This document shows positions 1-5,312 of a DNA stretch of 6,834 nt, in pieces. Below the pieces are notes generated by a model, which was given only the letters and a program-made list of their open reading frames with translations, had not been told where the DNA came from and made no database searches. Numbering within the stretch: the first letter of the stretch is position 1; each line of letters begins with the position of its first letter. A program made the position numbers and the translations under genes. The DNA is from an uncultured Oscillospiraceae bacterium (GTDB taxonomy: Bacteria; Bacillota; Clostridia; Oscillospirales; Ruminococcaceae), in the NCBI GenBank assembly GCA_900556255.1, contig USNZ01000066.1, forward strand, positions 1-6,834. The letters run 5' to 3'.

Positions 1-2
1 TA

Positions 3-150
3 ACGGGCAAACCGCACGGGACGCATTTATGCGTCCCCTACAAACCTGCCGAAAATGGGCGTTTTACCGTAACCGCCAAATCCCCCGGCGGGGTGGGGTC
101 ACCCCGCCCGTATCGCATTGTATAAAAAGTGTCCGCATGGCGGACACACC
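3..150. repeat. Composite palindromic intergenic repeat, copy A
   Basis: Two blocks recur in copy B (5313-5532), in the same order and orientation. The first block, 3-49, matches 5313-5359 at 46 of 47 positions and contains a hairpin at 18-37 with 9-bp arms GGGACGCAT/ATGCGTCCC. The second block, 79-147, shares a 22-base identical stretch (79-100), an internal inverted repeat with arms GGCGGGGT/ACCCCGCC, and a terminator-like hairpin (129-147). The roughly 29 bases between the blocks are unrelated to copy B. The element lies downstream of the 3' end of a minus-strand transporter gene, as copy B also does. No protein is encoded; reading frames through it are incidental. It may be a MITE- or REP-like non-autonomous element, and it may continue left of the window. 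Confidence 0.8.
122..147 (-). terminator. Repeat-borne intrinsic terminator hairpin
   Basis: Read on the minus strand, an 8-bp perfect stem (GTGTCCGC/GCGGACAC, 3-base loop) is followed by TTTTTAT. The equivalent hairpin in copy B (5503-5530) has a different stem that is also fully paired. It could be a second, distal terminator behind the permease gene, which already has its own at 231-273. Confidence 0.65.
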
Positions 151-152
151 AA

Positions 153-194
153 ATTTATTATTTCTTATTTCTTATTTCTTATTTATTATTTCTC
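153..194. repeat. Heptamer tandem repeat, six units
   Basis: There are six contiguous 7-base units: ATTTATT, then ATTTCTT three times, ATTTATT, and ATTTCTC. The array is pure A/T/C on the plus strand and lies between the repeat-borne hairpin and the permease terminator. It does not encode a protein. Confidence 0.85.
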
Positions 195-230
195 CACCGC
201 CCATATGCAAAATAAACCGCCGCTTCCCCC

Positions 231-273
231 AAAACAACCGCCCCTGCCTGCCGAAACACGGCAAACAGGGGCG
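231..273 (-). terminator. Intrinsic terminator of the purine permease gene
   Basis: Beginning 8 bases after the permease stop codon on the minus strand is a hairpin with an outer 8-bp stem (CGCCCCTG/CAGGGGCG), a 2x2 internal mismatch and an inner 5-bp stem (TGCCG/CGGCA). It is followed on the minus strand by GTTGTTTT. The T tract is imperfect, but the position and stem strength fit termination. Confidence 0.75.
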
Positions 274-281
274 AATCAAAC

Positions 282-1679
282 TTACTTTACTTCGTCTTTC
301 GGCAGCACAATGTTCAGCAAAATCGCTACCATGGCGGCAGGCACAATGCCGGAACCGCCAAACACCAGACGCACGGCCTCAGGGGTCTGGGCCAGAATAC
401 CGGTGTTGGCACCCATGCCGTAGCCTACGCCCAGTGCGACAGACACAATGGACAGGTTGCGCGGGGTCAGCGGCTCCTTGGTGATCAGCTGGATACCGCT
501 GATGACAATGGAGGAGAACATCATAACGGCGGCACCGCCCAGAACCGACTGCGGCATAATGGATACCAGCGCGCCCAGCTTGGGGCACAGGCCGCACAAA
601 ATCAGGAACACCGCACCCGTTGCCAGTGCAAAGCGGTTGACGACCTTGGTCATGGCAACCAGACCGACGTTCTGGCTGAAGGAAGTGTTGGGCAGCACGC
701 CGAACAGCGCCGCAAAACTGGAACCCAGACCGTCGCACATAACGCCGCCCGCCAGCTCCTTGTCGGTGGCTTCGCGGCCGAGGCCGCCCTCCATCACGCC
801 GGAAATGTCGCCCACGGTCTCCACGGCCGTGACCACAAACATGATCATAACGGGGGCGATGGCGCGCATGTCAAACACCGGCTTGACGGGCATCAGGGCA
901 GGGATCTCAAACCAAGAGGCATTGGCAACCTTGTCCCAGTTCAGCACCCATGCCTTGGTAAACTCCACACCGTCGGCGGTCACGCCGGTGGTGGGCAGCA
1001 CCAGACCCATAACAAAGGCCGCCGCATAGCCGCACAAGATGCCCAGCAAAATGGCGCTGGAGCTGGCAAAGCCTTTGGTGCCGTGCTTGAAAACCAGGAT
1101 CATGACCAGCACAAACAGGGCCAGCAGCAGGTTTTCCATCGAGCCGAAGTCCTTGGCGTTGTTGCCGCCGCCGAAGGAATTGATGCCGACGGAAATCAGG
1201 CTCAGGCCGATGGACATGACCACCGTGCCCGTGACGACACTGGGGAAGAACTTGCGCAGCGGCTTTAAGAAAAAGCCCAGCACGGTTTCAAACAGGCCGC
1301 CGATGATGGACGCGCCCATAATGGCACCATAGGCCAGTACGCCGCCGCCCATGGTGGCGGCCACGCTGTTGAACACCCCGATAAACCCGGAGGACGTGCC
1401 CATAATAATAGGTACCTTGCCGCCGATGGGTCCGATGGTGAACAGCTGCACCAGCGTTACAATGCCCGCCACCAGCATGGCGTTTTGCAAAAGCTGTAAT
1501 TGCAGGTCGGCAAACTCGCCGCCCGCCAGCCCGCAGGTGCCGGTAATGATCAGCAGCGGGGTCAGGTTGCCCACAAACATCGCCAGAACATGCTGCAAAC
1601 CCAGCGGGATGGCTTGTTTCAGGGGCATTTTTCCGTCCAGCTGAAAGGCAGCCTCGGACAGAGCAGGGGAATTTTTCAT
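282..1679 (-). CDS. NCS2/NAT family purine (xanthine-type) permease
   Basis: This is a 465-residue inner-membrane nucleobase:cation symporter, normal length for NCS2. Visible family marks are the TM1 Gln-His pair (29-30), the TM8 acidic site E287 in TAVETVGD, D316 in CDGLGS, and the NAT signature QNVGLVAMTK at 336-345. E287, D316, Q336 and N337 correspond to the functional residues E272, D304, Q324 and N325 of E. coli XanQ (numbers from memory), with the same 20-residue spacing from the Asp to the Gln. This favours xanthine or urate over uracil as substrate. The start is chosen because AGAGAGG lies 7 bases upstream (1687-1693). The leader is only about 25 bases, so no purine riboswitch fits. 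The gene is transcribed alone, divergently from the U32-like gene. Exact substrate (xanthine, urate, guanine) is not determined. Confidence 0.9.
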   Translation of the reverse strand: MKNSPALSEAAFQLDGKMPLKQAIPLGLQHVLAMFVGNLTPLLIITGTCGLAGGEFADLQLQLLQNAMLVAGIVTLVQLFTIGPIGGKVPIIMGTSSGFIGVFNSVAATMGGGVLAYGAIMGASIIGGLFETVLGFFLKPLRKFFPSVVTGTVVMSIGLSLISVGINSFGGGNNAKDFGSMENLLLALFVLVMILVFKHGTKGFASSSAILLGILCGYAAAFVMGLVLPTTGVTADGVEFTKAWVLNWDKVANASWFEIPALMPVKPVFDMRAIAPVMIMFVVTAVETVGDISGVMEGGLGREATDKELAGGVMCDGLGSSFAALFGVLPNTSFSQNVGLVAMTKVVNRFALATGAVFLILCGLCPKLGALVSIMPQSVLGGAAVMMFSSIVISGIQLITKEPLTPRNLSIVSVALGVGYGMGANTGILAQTPEAVRLVFGGSGIVPAAMVAILLNIVLPKDEVK

Positions 1680-1710
1680 ACAATGACCTCTCTTTCCTTA
1701 TTGTAAAATT

Positions 1711-1739
1711 ATTATAACACCGACAAAAGAACGTGTAAA
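1711..1739 (-). promoter_or_regulatory. Sigma-A promoter of the purine permease gene
   Basis: On the minus strand: -35 TTTACA (1734-1739), a 17-base spacer, and -10 TATAAT (1711-1716) preceded by TGT, an extended -10. The predicted start is near 1704, giving a very short leader. Confidence 0.88.
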
Positions 1740-1792
1740 TTGTAGAAAAAAATGAATTTTCCGCCGCTGACAGTCGAATTTTGTAAAAAAGA

Positions 1793-1821
1793 TTGACAAG
1801 AGCGCGCGGTTTTATTTTAAT
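1793..1821 (+). promoter_or_regulatory. Sigma-A promoter of the U32-like gene
   Basis: The -35 is TTGACA (1793-1798), the spacer 17 bases, and the -10 TTTAAT (1816-1821), one mismatch from consensus. The predicted start is near 1828, about 27 bases before the ATG. It is divergent from the permease promoter; the two -35 boxes are separated by 53 bases (1740-1792) that could hold a shared regulatory site. Confidence 0.8.
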
Positions 1822-1854
1822 GGAAGAAAGAAACCTTACGCAAGGAGAACCGCC

Positions 1855-2754
1855 ATGAGCCGAACCGCCTGCTATCATCTGCCCGGATTGTTTGAATTTT
1901 ACGAGCTGTACCGCGCTTTTTTGCCGCTGTACCGTGAACATCGGGACTGGTTTTACCCATGGTGCGACATTGGCTCGATCTACGGCGCCCCCGCAGACTG
2001 CCTGTGGGGCGGCGGCCGCGCCGGCTTTGGCGAAAACTCTGCCCGCGAGGTGCTGGCCCTGCTGCGGGAGTACGGCATTTCGGCGCGGCTGACCTTCAGC
2101 AATTCGCTTCTGCAGCCCGAACACCTGCACGACGCAAAATGCAACCGCCTGTGCCGCCTGTTTGCCGAGTCGCAGACGCCGCAAAACGGGGTCATCGTGT
2201 ATTCCGATTTGCTGCTGGACTACCTGAAAACCAACTATCCTTCGCTGTATTTTGTTTCGTCAACCACCAAGGTGCTGACCGCCTATGCCGATTTCCTGCA
2301 CGAGGTGCAGCGTCCGGAATTTCGCTTTGTCGTGCCGGATTTCCGCCTGAACAAGGCGTTTGACCGTCTGCGGCTGCTGCCTGCCGCACAGAAGGATAAG
2401 GTGGAATTTTTGTGCAACGAGTGCTGCGATTTCGCCTGCACGGCGCGCAAAGCCTGCTATGAGGCCGTCAGCCGCAAAAACCTGGGCCTGCCCGATGCCG
2501 AGCACCGCTGCCCCGCAGCGGACGGCGGACGGGGGTATCGGTTTTCCGCCGCGATGCAAAACCCCGGCTTTATCAGTGTGCAGGACATCCAAAACACCTA
2601 CCTGCCGATGGGCTTCTCTCAGTTCAAAATCGAGGGGCGCGGCCTGGGCAGTGCGCTGATTTTGGAGTTCCTTTTGTATTACATGACCAAACCGGAATAT
2701 CAGCTGCGTGTGAGGGAAGAAATTTACCTCGATGCCATGTTGGATTTGTTTTAA
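1855..2754 (+). CDS. U32-peptidase-like protein with cysteine cluster
   Basis: The protein has 299 residues with no signal peptide or membrane span, so it is probably cytoplasmic. The C-terminal part carries the hallmark end of U32-type proteins, FSQFKIEGR (254-262), preceded by PGFISVQDI (237-245). A compact cysteine cluster, C187-x2-C190-C191-x3-C195-x5-C201 with C219 beyond it, sits in the position where U32 proteins such as UbiU/UbiV, RlhA and TrhP have conserved cysteines, several of which bind a 4Fe-4S cluster. Metal binding here is inferred. U32 relatives act in tRNA or rRNA hydroxylation, ubiquinone hydroxylation or collagen degradation. I recognise this as a conserved clostridial hypothetical family but cannot name its reaction. 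At about 300 residues it is shorter than the typical 400-plus-residue U32 tRNA hydroxylases. The start is supported by AAGGAG (1842-1847) 7 bases upstream. No convincing terminator follows, so readthrough into the dehydrogenase gene is possible. Confidence 0.75.
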   Translation: MSRTACYHLPGLFEFYELYRAFLPLYREHRDWFYPWCDIGSIYGAPADCLWGGGRAGFGENSAREVLALLREYGISARLTFSNSLLQPEHLHDAKCNRLCRLFAESQTPQNGVIVYSDLLLDYLKTNYPSLYFVSSTTKVLTAYADFLHEVQRPEFRFVVPDFRLNKAFDRLRLLPAAQKDKVEFLCNECCDFACTARKACYEAVSRKNLGLPDAEHRCPAADGGRGYRFSAAMQNPGFISVQDIQNTYLPMGFSQFKIEGRGLGSALILEFLLYYMTKPEYQLRVREEIYLDAMLDLF

Positions 2755-2813
2755 GGCATCGCCTGCCGTCAAGCGGTGTGCGAAGGGACACATCTACTGT
2801 TAAGACAATAAGT

Positions 2814-2843
2814 TTTGCACAAAAATAAAAGATTTTGTGCAAA
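2814..2843. promoter_or_regulatory. Inverted repeat abutting the -35, candidate operator
   Basis: The 11-base arms TTTGCACAAAA (2814-2824) and TTTTGTGCAAA (2833-2843) are perfect inverted repeats separated by 8 bases. The right arm ends directly against the TTGACA of the dehydrogenase promoter. The AT-rich stem and the lack of a following T run argue against a terminator for the upstream gene. The symmetry and position suggest binding of a dimeric regulator, as activator or repressor. The regulator is not encoded in the window. Confidence 0.6.
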
Positions 2844-2872
2844 TTGACATTGCCCCAAAACTGTGTTATAAT
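2844..2872 (+). promoter_or_regulatory. Consensus extended -10 promoter of the SDR gene
   Basis: The -35 is TTGACA (2844-2849), the spacer 17 bases, and the -10 TATAAT (2867-2872) preceded by TGT. This is a perfect match in both boxes plus an extended -10. The predicted start is near 2879, giving a leader of about 60 bases. Confidence 0.92.
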
Positions 2873-2940
2873 GCCTGCAAAAGAAAAAACATGTTATGTG
2901 TTGCTCTACATTTACTACCAAACAGGGAGGGATCCACACT

Positions 2941-3687
2941 ATGTTGCTTCAAGGAAAAAAGGCCATTGTAACCGGCGGCACGCGCGGCATCGGCTTTGCC
3001 GTGGTGCAGAGTTTTCTCAAAAACGGTGCATCGGTCGCGCTGTTCGGCTCCCGTCAGGAAACCGTGGACAAGGCGCTGGCCGCGCTGAAGGCGGAAAATC
3101 CCGACTGGGAGGTCATCGGCATGGCACCCGACCTGACGGACTACGCCGCCGTCGATGCCGCCTTTGCCGAGGTGGAAAAAGCCTTTGGCCGCATTGACAT
3201 TCTGGTAAACAATGCGGGCATCTCGGCGCGGGAGCCGCTGTACGACTACACGCCCGAGGCGTTTGAAAAGATTATGCGGCTGAACGTTTCGGCGGTGTTC
3301 AACGGCTGCCGCGCGGCCGCACCGCGCATGAAGGCACAGGGCGGCGGCAGCATCATCAACACCAGTTCCATGGTCAGCCTGTACGGTCAGCCGTCCGGCG
3401 TGGGCTACCCCACCAGCAAGTTTGCCGTCAATGGCATGACCCGCAGCCTGGCGCGCGAGTTGGGGCGCGATAACATCCGCGTCAACGCGGTGGCACCCGG
3501 CGTGACCCGCACCGACATGGTGGCTAACCTCCCGCAGGAAATCGTGCAGCGGGTCTGCGCACCCATTCCTCTCGGCCGCATGGGCGAGCCGGAGGAGGTC
3601 GCCAATGCGTTCCTGTTCCTGGCCAGCGATTTGGCCAGCTACATCACCGGCGAAATCCTGCAGGTGGACGGCGCAGCACAAACGTAA
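2941..3687 (+). CDS. Short-chain dehydrogenase/reductase, BaiA-like
   Basis: The protein has 248 residues, a classical SDR length. It shows the nucleotide-binding TGGTRGIG (11-18), NNAG (90-93), catalytic N115, S143, Y156 and K160 (YPTSK), and APG (185-187). It is presumed to be a cytoplasmic NAD(P)H-dependent oxidoreductase acting on a hydroxyl/keto pair. Compared from memory, it resembles the bile-acid 3-alpha-hydroxysteroid dehydrogenase BaiA over much of its length, notably TGGTRGIGFA, the APDLT segment, VFNG, SGVGYP and FLFLASDLAS. Generic FabG-type reductases are the alternative. Where I recall BaiA having Glu-Thr after the second strand, this protein has S37-R38, which with R15 favours NADP(H). 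The start at 2941 is preferred over an in-frame ATG at 2896: AGGGAGG lies 10 bases upstream (2924-2930), residues 1-10 fit the family N-terminus, and the earlier ATG has no ribosome binding site. It is monocistronic, with no other bai-type gene nearby. Confidence 0.88.
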   Translation: MLLQGKKAIVTGGTRGIGFAVVQSFLKNGASVALFGSRQETVDKALAALKAENPDWEVIGMAPDLTDYAAVDAAFAEVEKAFGRIDILVNNAGISAREPLYDYTPEAFEKIMRLNVSAVFNGCRAAAPRMKAQGGGSIINTSSMVSLYGQPSGVGYPTSKFAVNGMTRSLARELGRDNIRVNAVAPGVTRTDMVANLPQEIVQRVCAPIPLGRMGEPEEVANAFLFLASDLASYITGEILQVDGAAQT

Positions 3688-3706
3688 TATTACAAATTGA
3701 ATAAAT

Positions 3707-3741
3707 AAAGCCCGGCAGTACAAAACGTACTGCCGGGCTTT
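3707..3741. terminator. Bidirectional intrinsic terminator
   Basis: This is a perfect 15-bp stem, AAAGCCCGGCAGTAC/GTACTGCCGGGCTTT, with loop AAAAC. On the minus strand it is followed by TATTTATT, and on the plus strand the stem itself ends in TTT. It sits between convergent genes, 20 bases after the SDR stop and 28 bases beyond the end of the minus-strand operon, so it probably serves both. Confidence 0.9.
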
Positions 3742-3768
3742 GCTGTTGCGGGAAAAAACCGTTCGGGC

Positions 3769-3897
3769 TTATTTGCCGGAGGTCAGGCGGTTCAGCAGCA
3801 TGACGGCCAGAACCACAACGCCGATCACGAGAATTACGCCCACCATGCCAATGATCATCATCGGCAGCGTGGTCATCCAGGAAGAAAGATGTAGCAT
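3769..3897 (-). CDS. Small single-span membrane protein (42 aa), OadG-like position
   Basis: This 42-residue protein has one strongly hydrophobic segment, roughly residues 11-36 (rich in Val, Ile, Leu, Met, Gly), and a short tail NRLTSGK. It lies 10 bases after the OadB-like stop. Its ribosome binding site GGAGGT (3902-3907) directly follows that stop codon and gives AAGGAGGT when joined to it, so translation is probably coupled. In sodium-pump decarboxylases a small membrane subunit (OadG, MmdD, GcdD, or the tiny MmdE) assembles with the beta subunit. The position and single span fit such a role, but the usual C-terminal extension of OadG is absent. No sequence motif proves homology. It could be a minimal gamma/epsilon-type subunit or a stabiliser of the beta subunit. 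Confidence 0.75.
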   Translation of the reverse strand: MLHLSSWMTTLPMMIIGMVGVILVIGVVVLAVMLLNRLTSGK

Positions 3898-3907
3898 AGG
3901 TACCTCC

Positions 3908-5038
3908 TTACGCCATCAGGGTCAGAATCAGGCCGCCGGCAATGACCGACGCGATCTGGCCCGAAACATTTACGCTGATGGAATACATCAGCAGGAAATT
4001 CTGGTTGTCCTCCTCAAGGCCCATTTTGTTGACAACGCGGCCACTCATCGGGAAGGCGGAAATGCCCGCCGCGCCGATCATGGGGTTCAGCTTTTTGCCC
4101 TCGGGCAGGAACAGGTTCAGCAGCTTGGCAAACAGTACGCCGCCCGCCGTGTCAAACACAAAGGCGACCAGGCCCAGCGCCAGGATCAGCAGCGTGTCGG
4201 GGCGCACGAACTTGTCGGCGGTCATCTGCCCGGCCACCGTCAGGCCCAGTACAATGGTGATCAGGTTGGCCAGCACGTTCTGGGCAGTCTCGCTCAGGGC
4301 GTTCAGCACGCCGCACTCGCGCAGCAGGTTGCCGAACATCAAAAAGCCGACCAGCGCCACGCTGGCGGGGGCGACCATACCGGCAATCACGGTGACCACA
4401 ACGGGGAACAGAATCTTGGTCAGCTGGCTGACATTACCCTTTTGGTAGGCCATGCGGATGCGGCGCTCCTTTTGGGTGGTCAGCAGCCGAATGACGGGCG
4501 GCTGCACGATGGGCACCAGCGCCATGTAGCTGTACGCCGCCACCATAATGGCACCCAGATACTGTGAATTCAGCGTGTTGGCGACAAAAATGGCCGTGGG
4601 GCCGTCCGCTGCGCCGATCACGGCGATGGACGCGGCGTCCTTGATGTCAAAGAAAAAGCCCGCCAGAAACAGCGTGAAAAAGATGCCGAACTGTGCCGCC
4701 GCGCCGAACAGCATCAGCCACGGCTTTTCCAGCAGCGGGCCGAAGTCGATCATGGCACCGATGCCGATGAACAGCAGCAGGGGAAACAGCTCGTTGGACA
4801 TACCGGCGTCAAACAGCGCCGAGATGGGTCCCACCGTGTCGCCCTGGGTGATGGCACCCGACAGCGGCAGGTTGACGAGAATCGCGCCGAAACCCATCGG
4901 CAGCAGCAGGCTCGGCTCCATTTTTTTGACGATGGCCAGGTAGATCAGCAGGGCACCGATGCCCCACATGACCACCATCTGCCAGGTCAGGTTTCCGAAG
5001 TTGGAAAACAGCGCGGCGAATGTGTTCAAAAAATTCAT
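3908..5038 (-). CDS. Sodium-pump decarboxylase beta subunit (OadB/GcdB/MmdB family)
   Basis: This is a 376-residue polytopic membrane protein of normal family length. The beta subunit couples decarboxylation of the carboxybiotin carrier to Na+ export. The family core is visible: AVIGAADGPTAI (139-150), AAYSYMALVP (167-176), and NPMIGAAG followed by ISAFPMSGR (318-334). Residues equivalent to the Na+-pathway residues reported for Klebsiella OadB (D203, Y229, N373, G377, S382, R389, from memory) are all present as D145, Y171, N318, G322, S327 and R334. The start at 5038 is preferred: it has GGAGGAGG (5050-5057) 11 bases upstream, whereas a longer frame from 5134 would begin inside the structured leader. 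No alpha carboxyltransferase or biotin carrier gene is in the window, so whether it belongs to oxaloacetate, methylmalonyl-CoA or glutaconyl-CoA decarboxylase cannot be told. It is transcribed from 5217-5245 through a riboswitch and terminator. Confidence 0.92.
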   Translation of the reverse strand: MNFLNTFAALFSNFGNLTWQMVVMWGIGALLIYLAIVKKMEPSLLLPMGFGAILVNLPLSGAITQGDTVGPISALFDAGMSNELFPLLLFIGIGAMIDFGPLLEKPWLMLFGAAAQFGIFFTLFLAGFFFDIKDAASIAVIGAADGPTAIFVANTLNSQYLGAIMVAAYSYMALVPIVQPPVIRLLTTQKERRIRMAYQKGNVSQLTKILFPVVVTVIAGMVAPASVALVGFLMFGNLLRECGVLNALSETAQNVLANLITIVLGLTVAGQMTADKFVRPDTLLILALGLVAFVFDTAGGVLFAKLLNLFLPEGKKLNPMIGAAGISAFPMSGRVVNKMGLEEDNQNFLLMYSISVNVSGQIASVIAGGLILTLMA

Positions 5039-5073
5039 AGGTTCTCTTGCCTCCTCCAAGATTTTGCGGCAAG

Positions 5074-5115
5074 AAAAAAAGACCCCTGCCGCAGCCAATA
5101 TCTGCGACAAAAGTC
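5074..5115 (-). terminator. Riboswitch-controlled intrinsic terminator
   Basis: On the minus strand, arms GACTTTTGTCGCAG (5102-5115) and CTGCGGCAGGGGTC (5081-5094) pair over 14 bp (four G-U pairs), with a 7-base loop, followed by seven T residues (5074-5080). The 5' arm contains the CTTTTGTC that also forms the 3' half of aptamer stem P1 (5106-5113). The terminator and the closed aptamer are therefore mutually exclusive. It lies 35 bases before the OadB-like start codon. Confidence 0.88.
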
Positions 5116-5209
5116 TCAAGCGAACACATAGCACCGGGCGTTCTCCGCCGTGATGACGCTGCTATGCAGCAGCCCGCCGCAGCGGAACTGCCCTTTACTC
5201 CCTTTTATC
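5106..5209 (-). promoter_or_regulatory. yybP-ykoY (Mn2+) type riboswitch aptamer
   Basis: This leader RNA precedes the OadB-like gene. On the minus strand P1 pairs GATAAAAG (5202-5209) with CTTTTGTC (5106-5113), directly flanking GGAGTA (5196-5201) and TTGAGA (5114-5119), the conserved internal loop of this class. A second leg pairs GCATAGCA (5160-5167) with TGCTATGT (5126-5133), then an asymmetric loop containing CGTCATCAC (5150-5158), then GGCG/CGCC (5146-5149, 5137-5140). A small hairpin GCAG/CTGC lies at 5179-5191. Loop motifs, their order and the two-legged architecture match what I know of yybP-ykoY RNAs, which bind Mn2+. Because P1 competes with the terminator arm, ligand binding should switch the gene ON. 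OadB is not a usual target of this class (MntP, TerC/Alx and P-type ATPases are). A variant sensing another cation is possible. Confidence 0.8.
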
Positions 5210-5216
5210 TGCGCTT

Positions 5217-5245
5217 ATTATAGCAGAGAGGCGGGCGTTTGTAAA
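5217..5245 (-). promoter_or_regulatory. Promoter of the riboswitch-oadB operon
   Basis: On the minus strand: -35 TTTACA (5240-5245), a 17-base spacer, and -10 TATAAT (5217-5222) preceded by TGC, an extended -10. The expected start is near 5210, exactly at the first bases of riboswitch stem P1, which supports both calls. Positions 5246-5312 behind it show no gene or recognisable element. Confidence 0.9.
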
Positions 5246-5312
5246 GAGAAACTGCCGGATTTACGGGGATTTTATGATTGCCCGGGGCGGCAAAACGGCA
5301 ATTTCGAGCACC

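Noticed and set aside
29..484. Plus-strand open frame of 151 codons
   Set aside because: It runs through the palindromic repeat and heptamer array and then antisense to the permease; there is no protein-like signal and no ribosome binding site.
1680..1710. Purine riboswitch upstream of the permease
   Set aside because: The promoter lies so close that the leader is only about 25 bases, too short for any aptamer.
1288..2184. Minus-strand frame of 298 codons spanning the divergent promoters
   Set aside because: It overlaps the permease in another frame, crosses both promoters and runs antisense to the U32-like gene. It is a shadow of GC-rich coding sequence.
2896..2940. In-frame ATG 15 codons upstream of the SDR start
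   Set aside because: There is no ribosome binding site before it, and the extra residues are not SDR-like. The ATG at 2941 has AGGGAGG and gives a normal SDR length.
2260..3723. Long minus-strand frames opposite the U32-like and SDR genes
   Set aside because: They are antisense shadows with no recognisable domain, while the plus-strand genes show clear family motifs, ribosome binding sites and promoters.
3740..4567. Plus-strand frame of 275 codons opposite the OadB operon
   Set aside because: It has Gln/His/Arg-rich, low-complexity translation typical of antisense GC-rich DNA. The minus strand carries all conserved OadB motifs.
5039..5134. Longer start for the OadB-like protein, adding 32 residues
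   Set aside because: The extension would be read from inside the riboswitch and terminator, lacks a ribosome binding site and does not resemble family N-termini. The ATG at 5038 has GGAGGAGG upstream.
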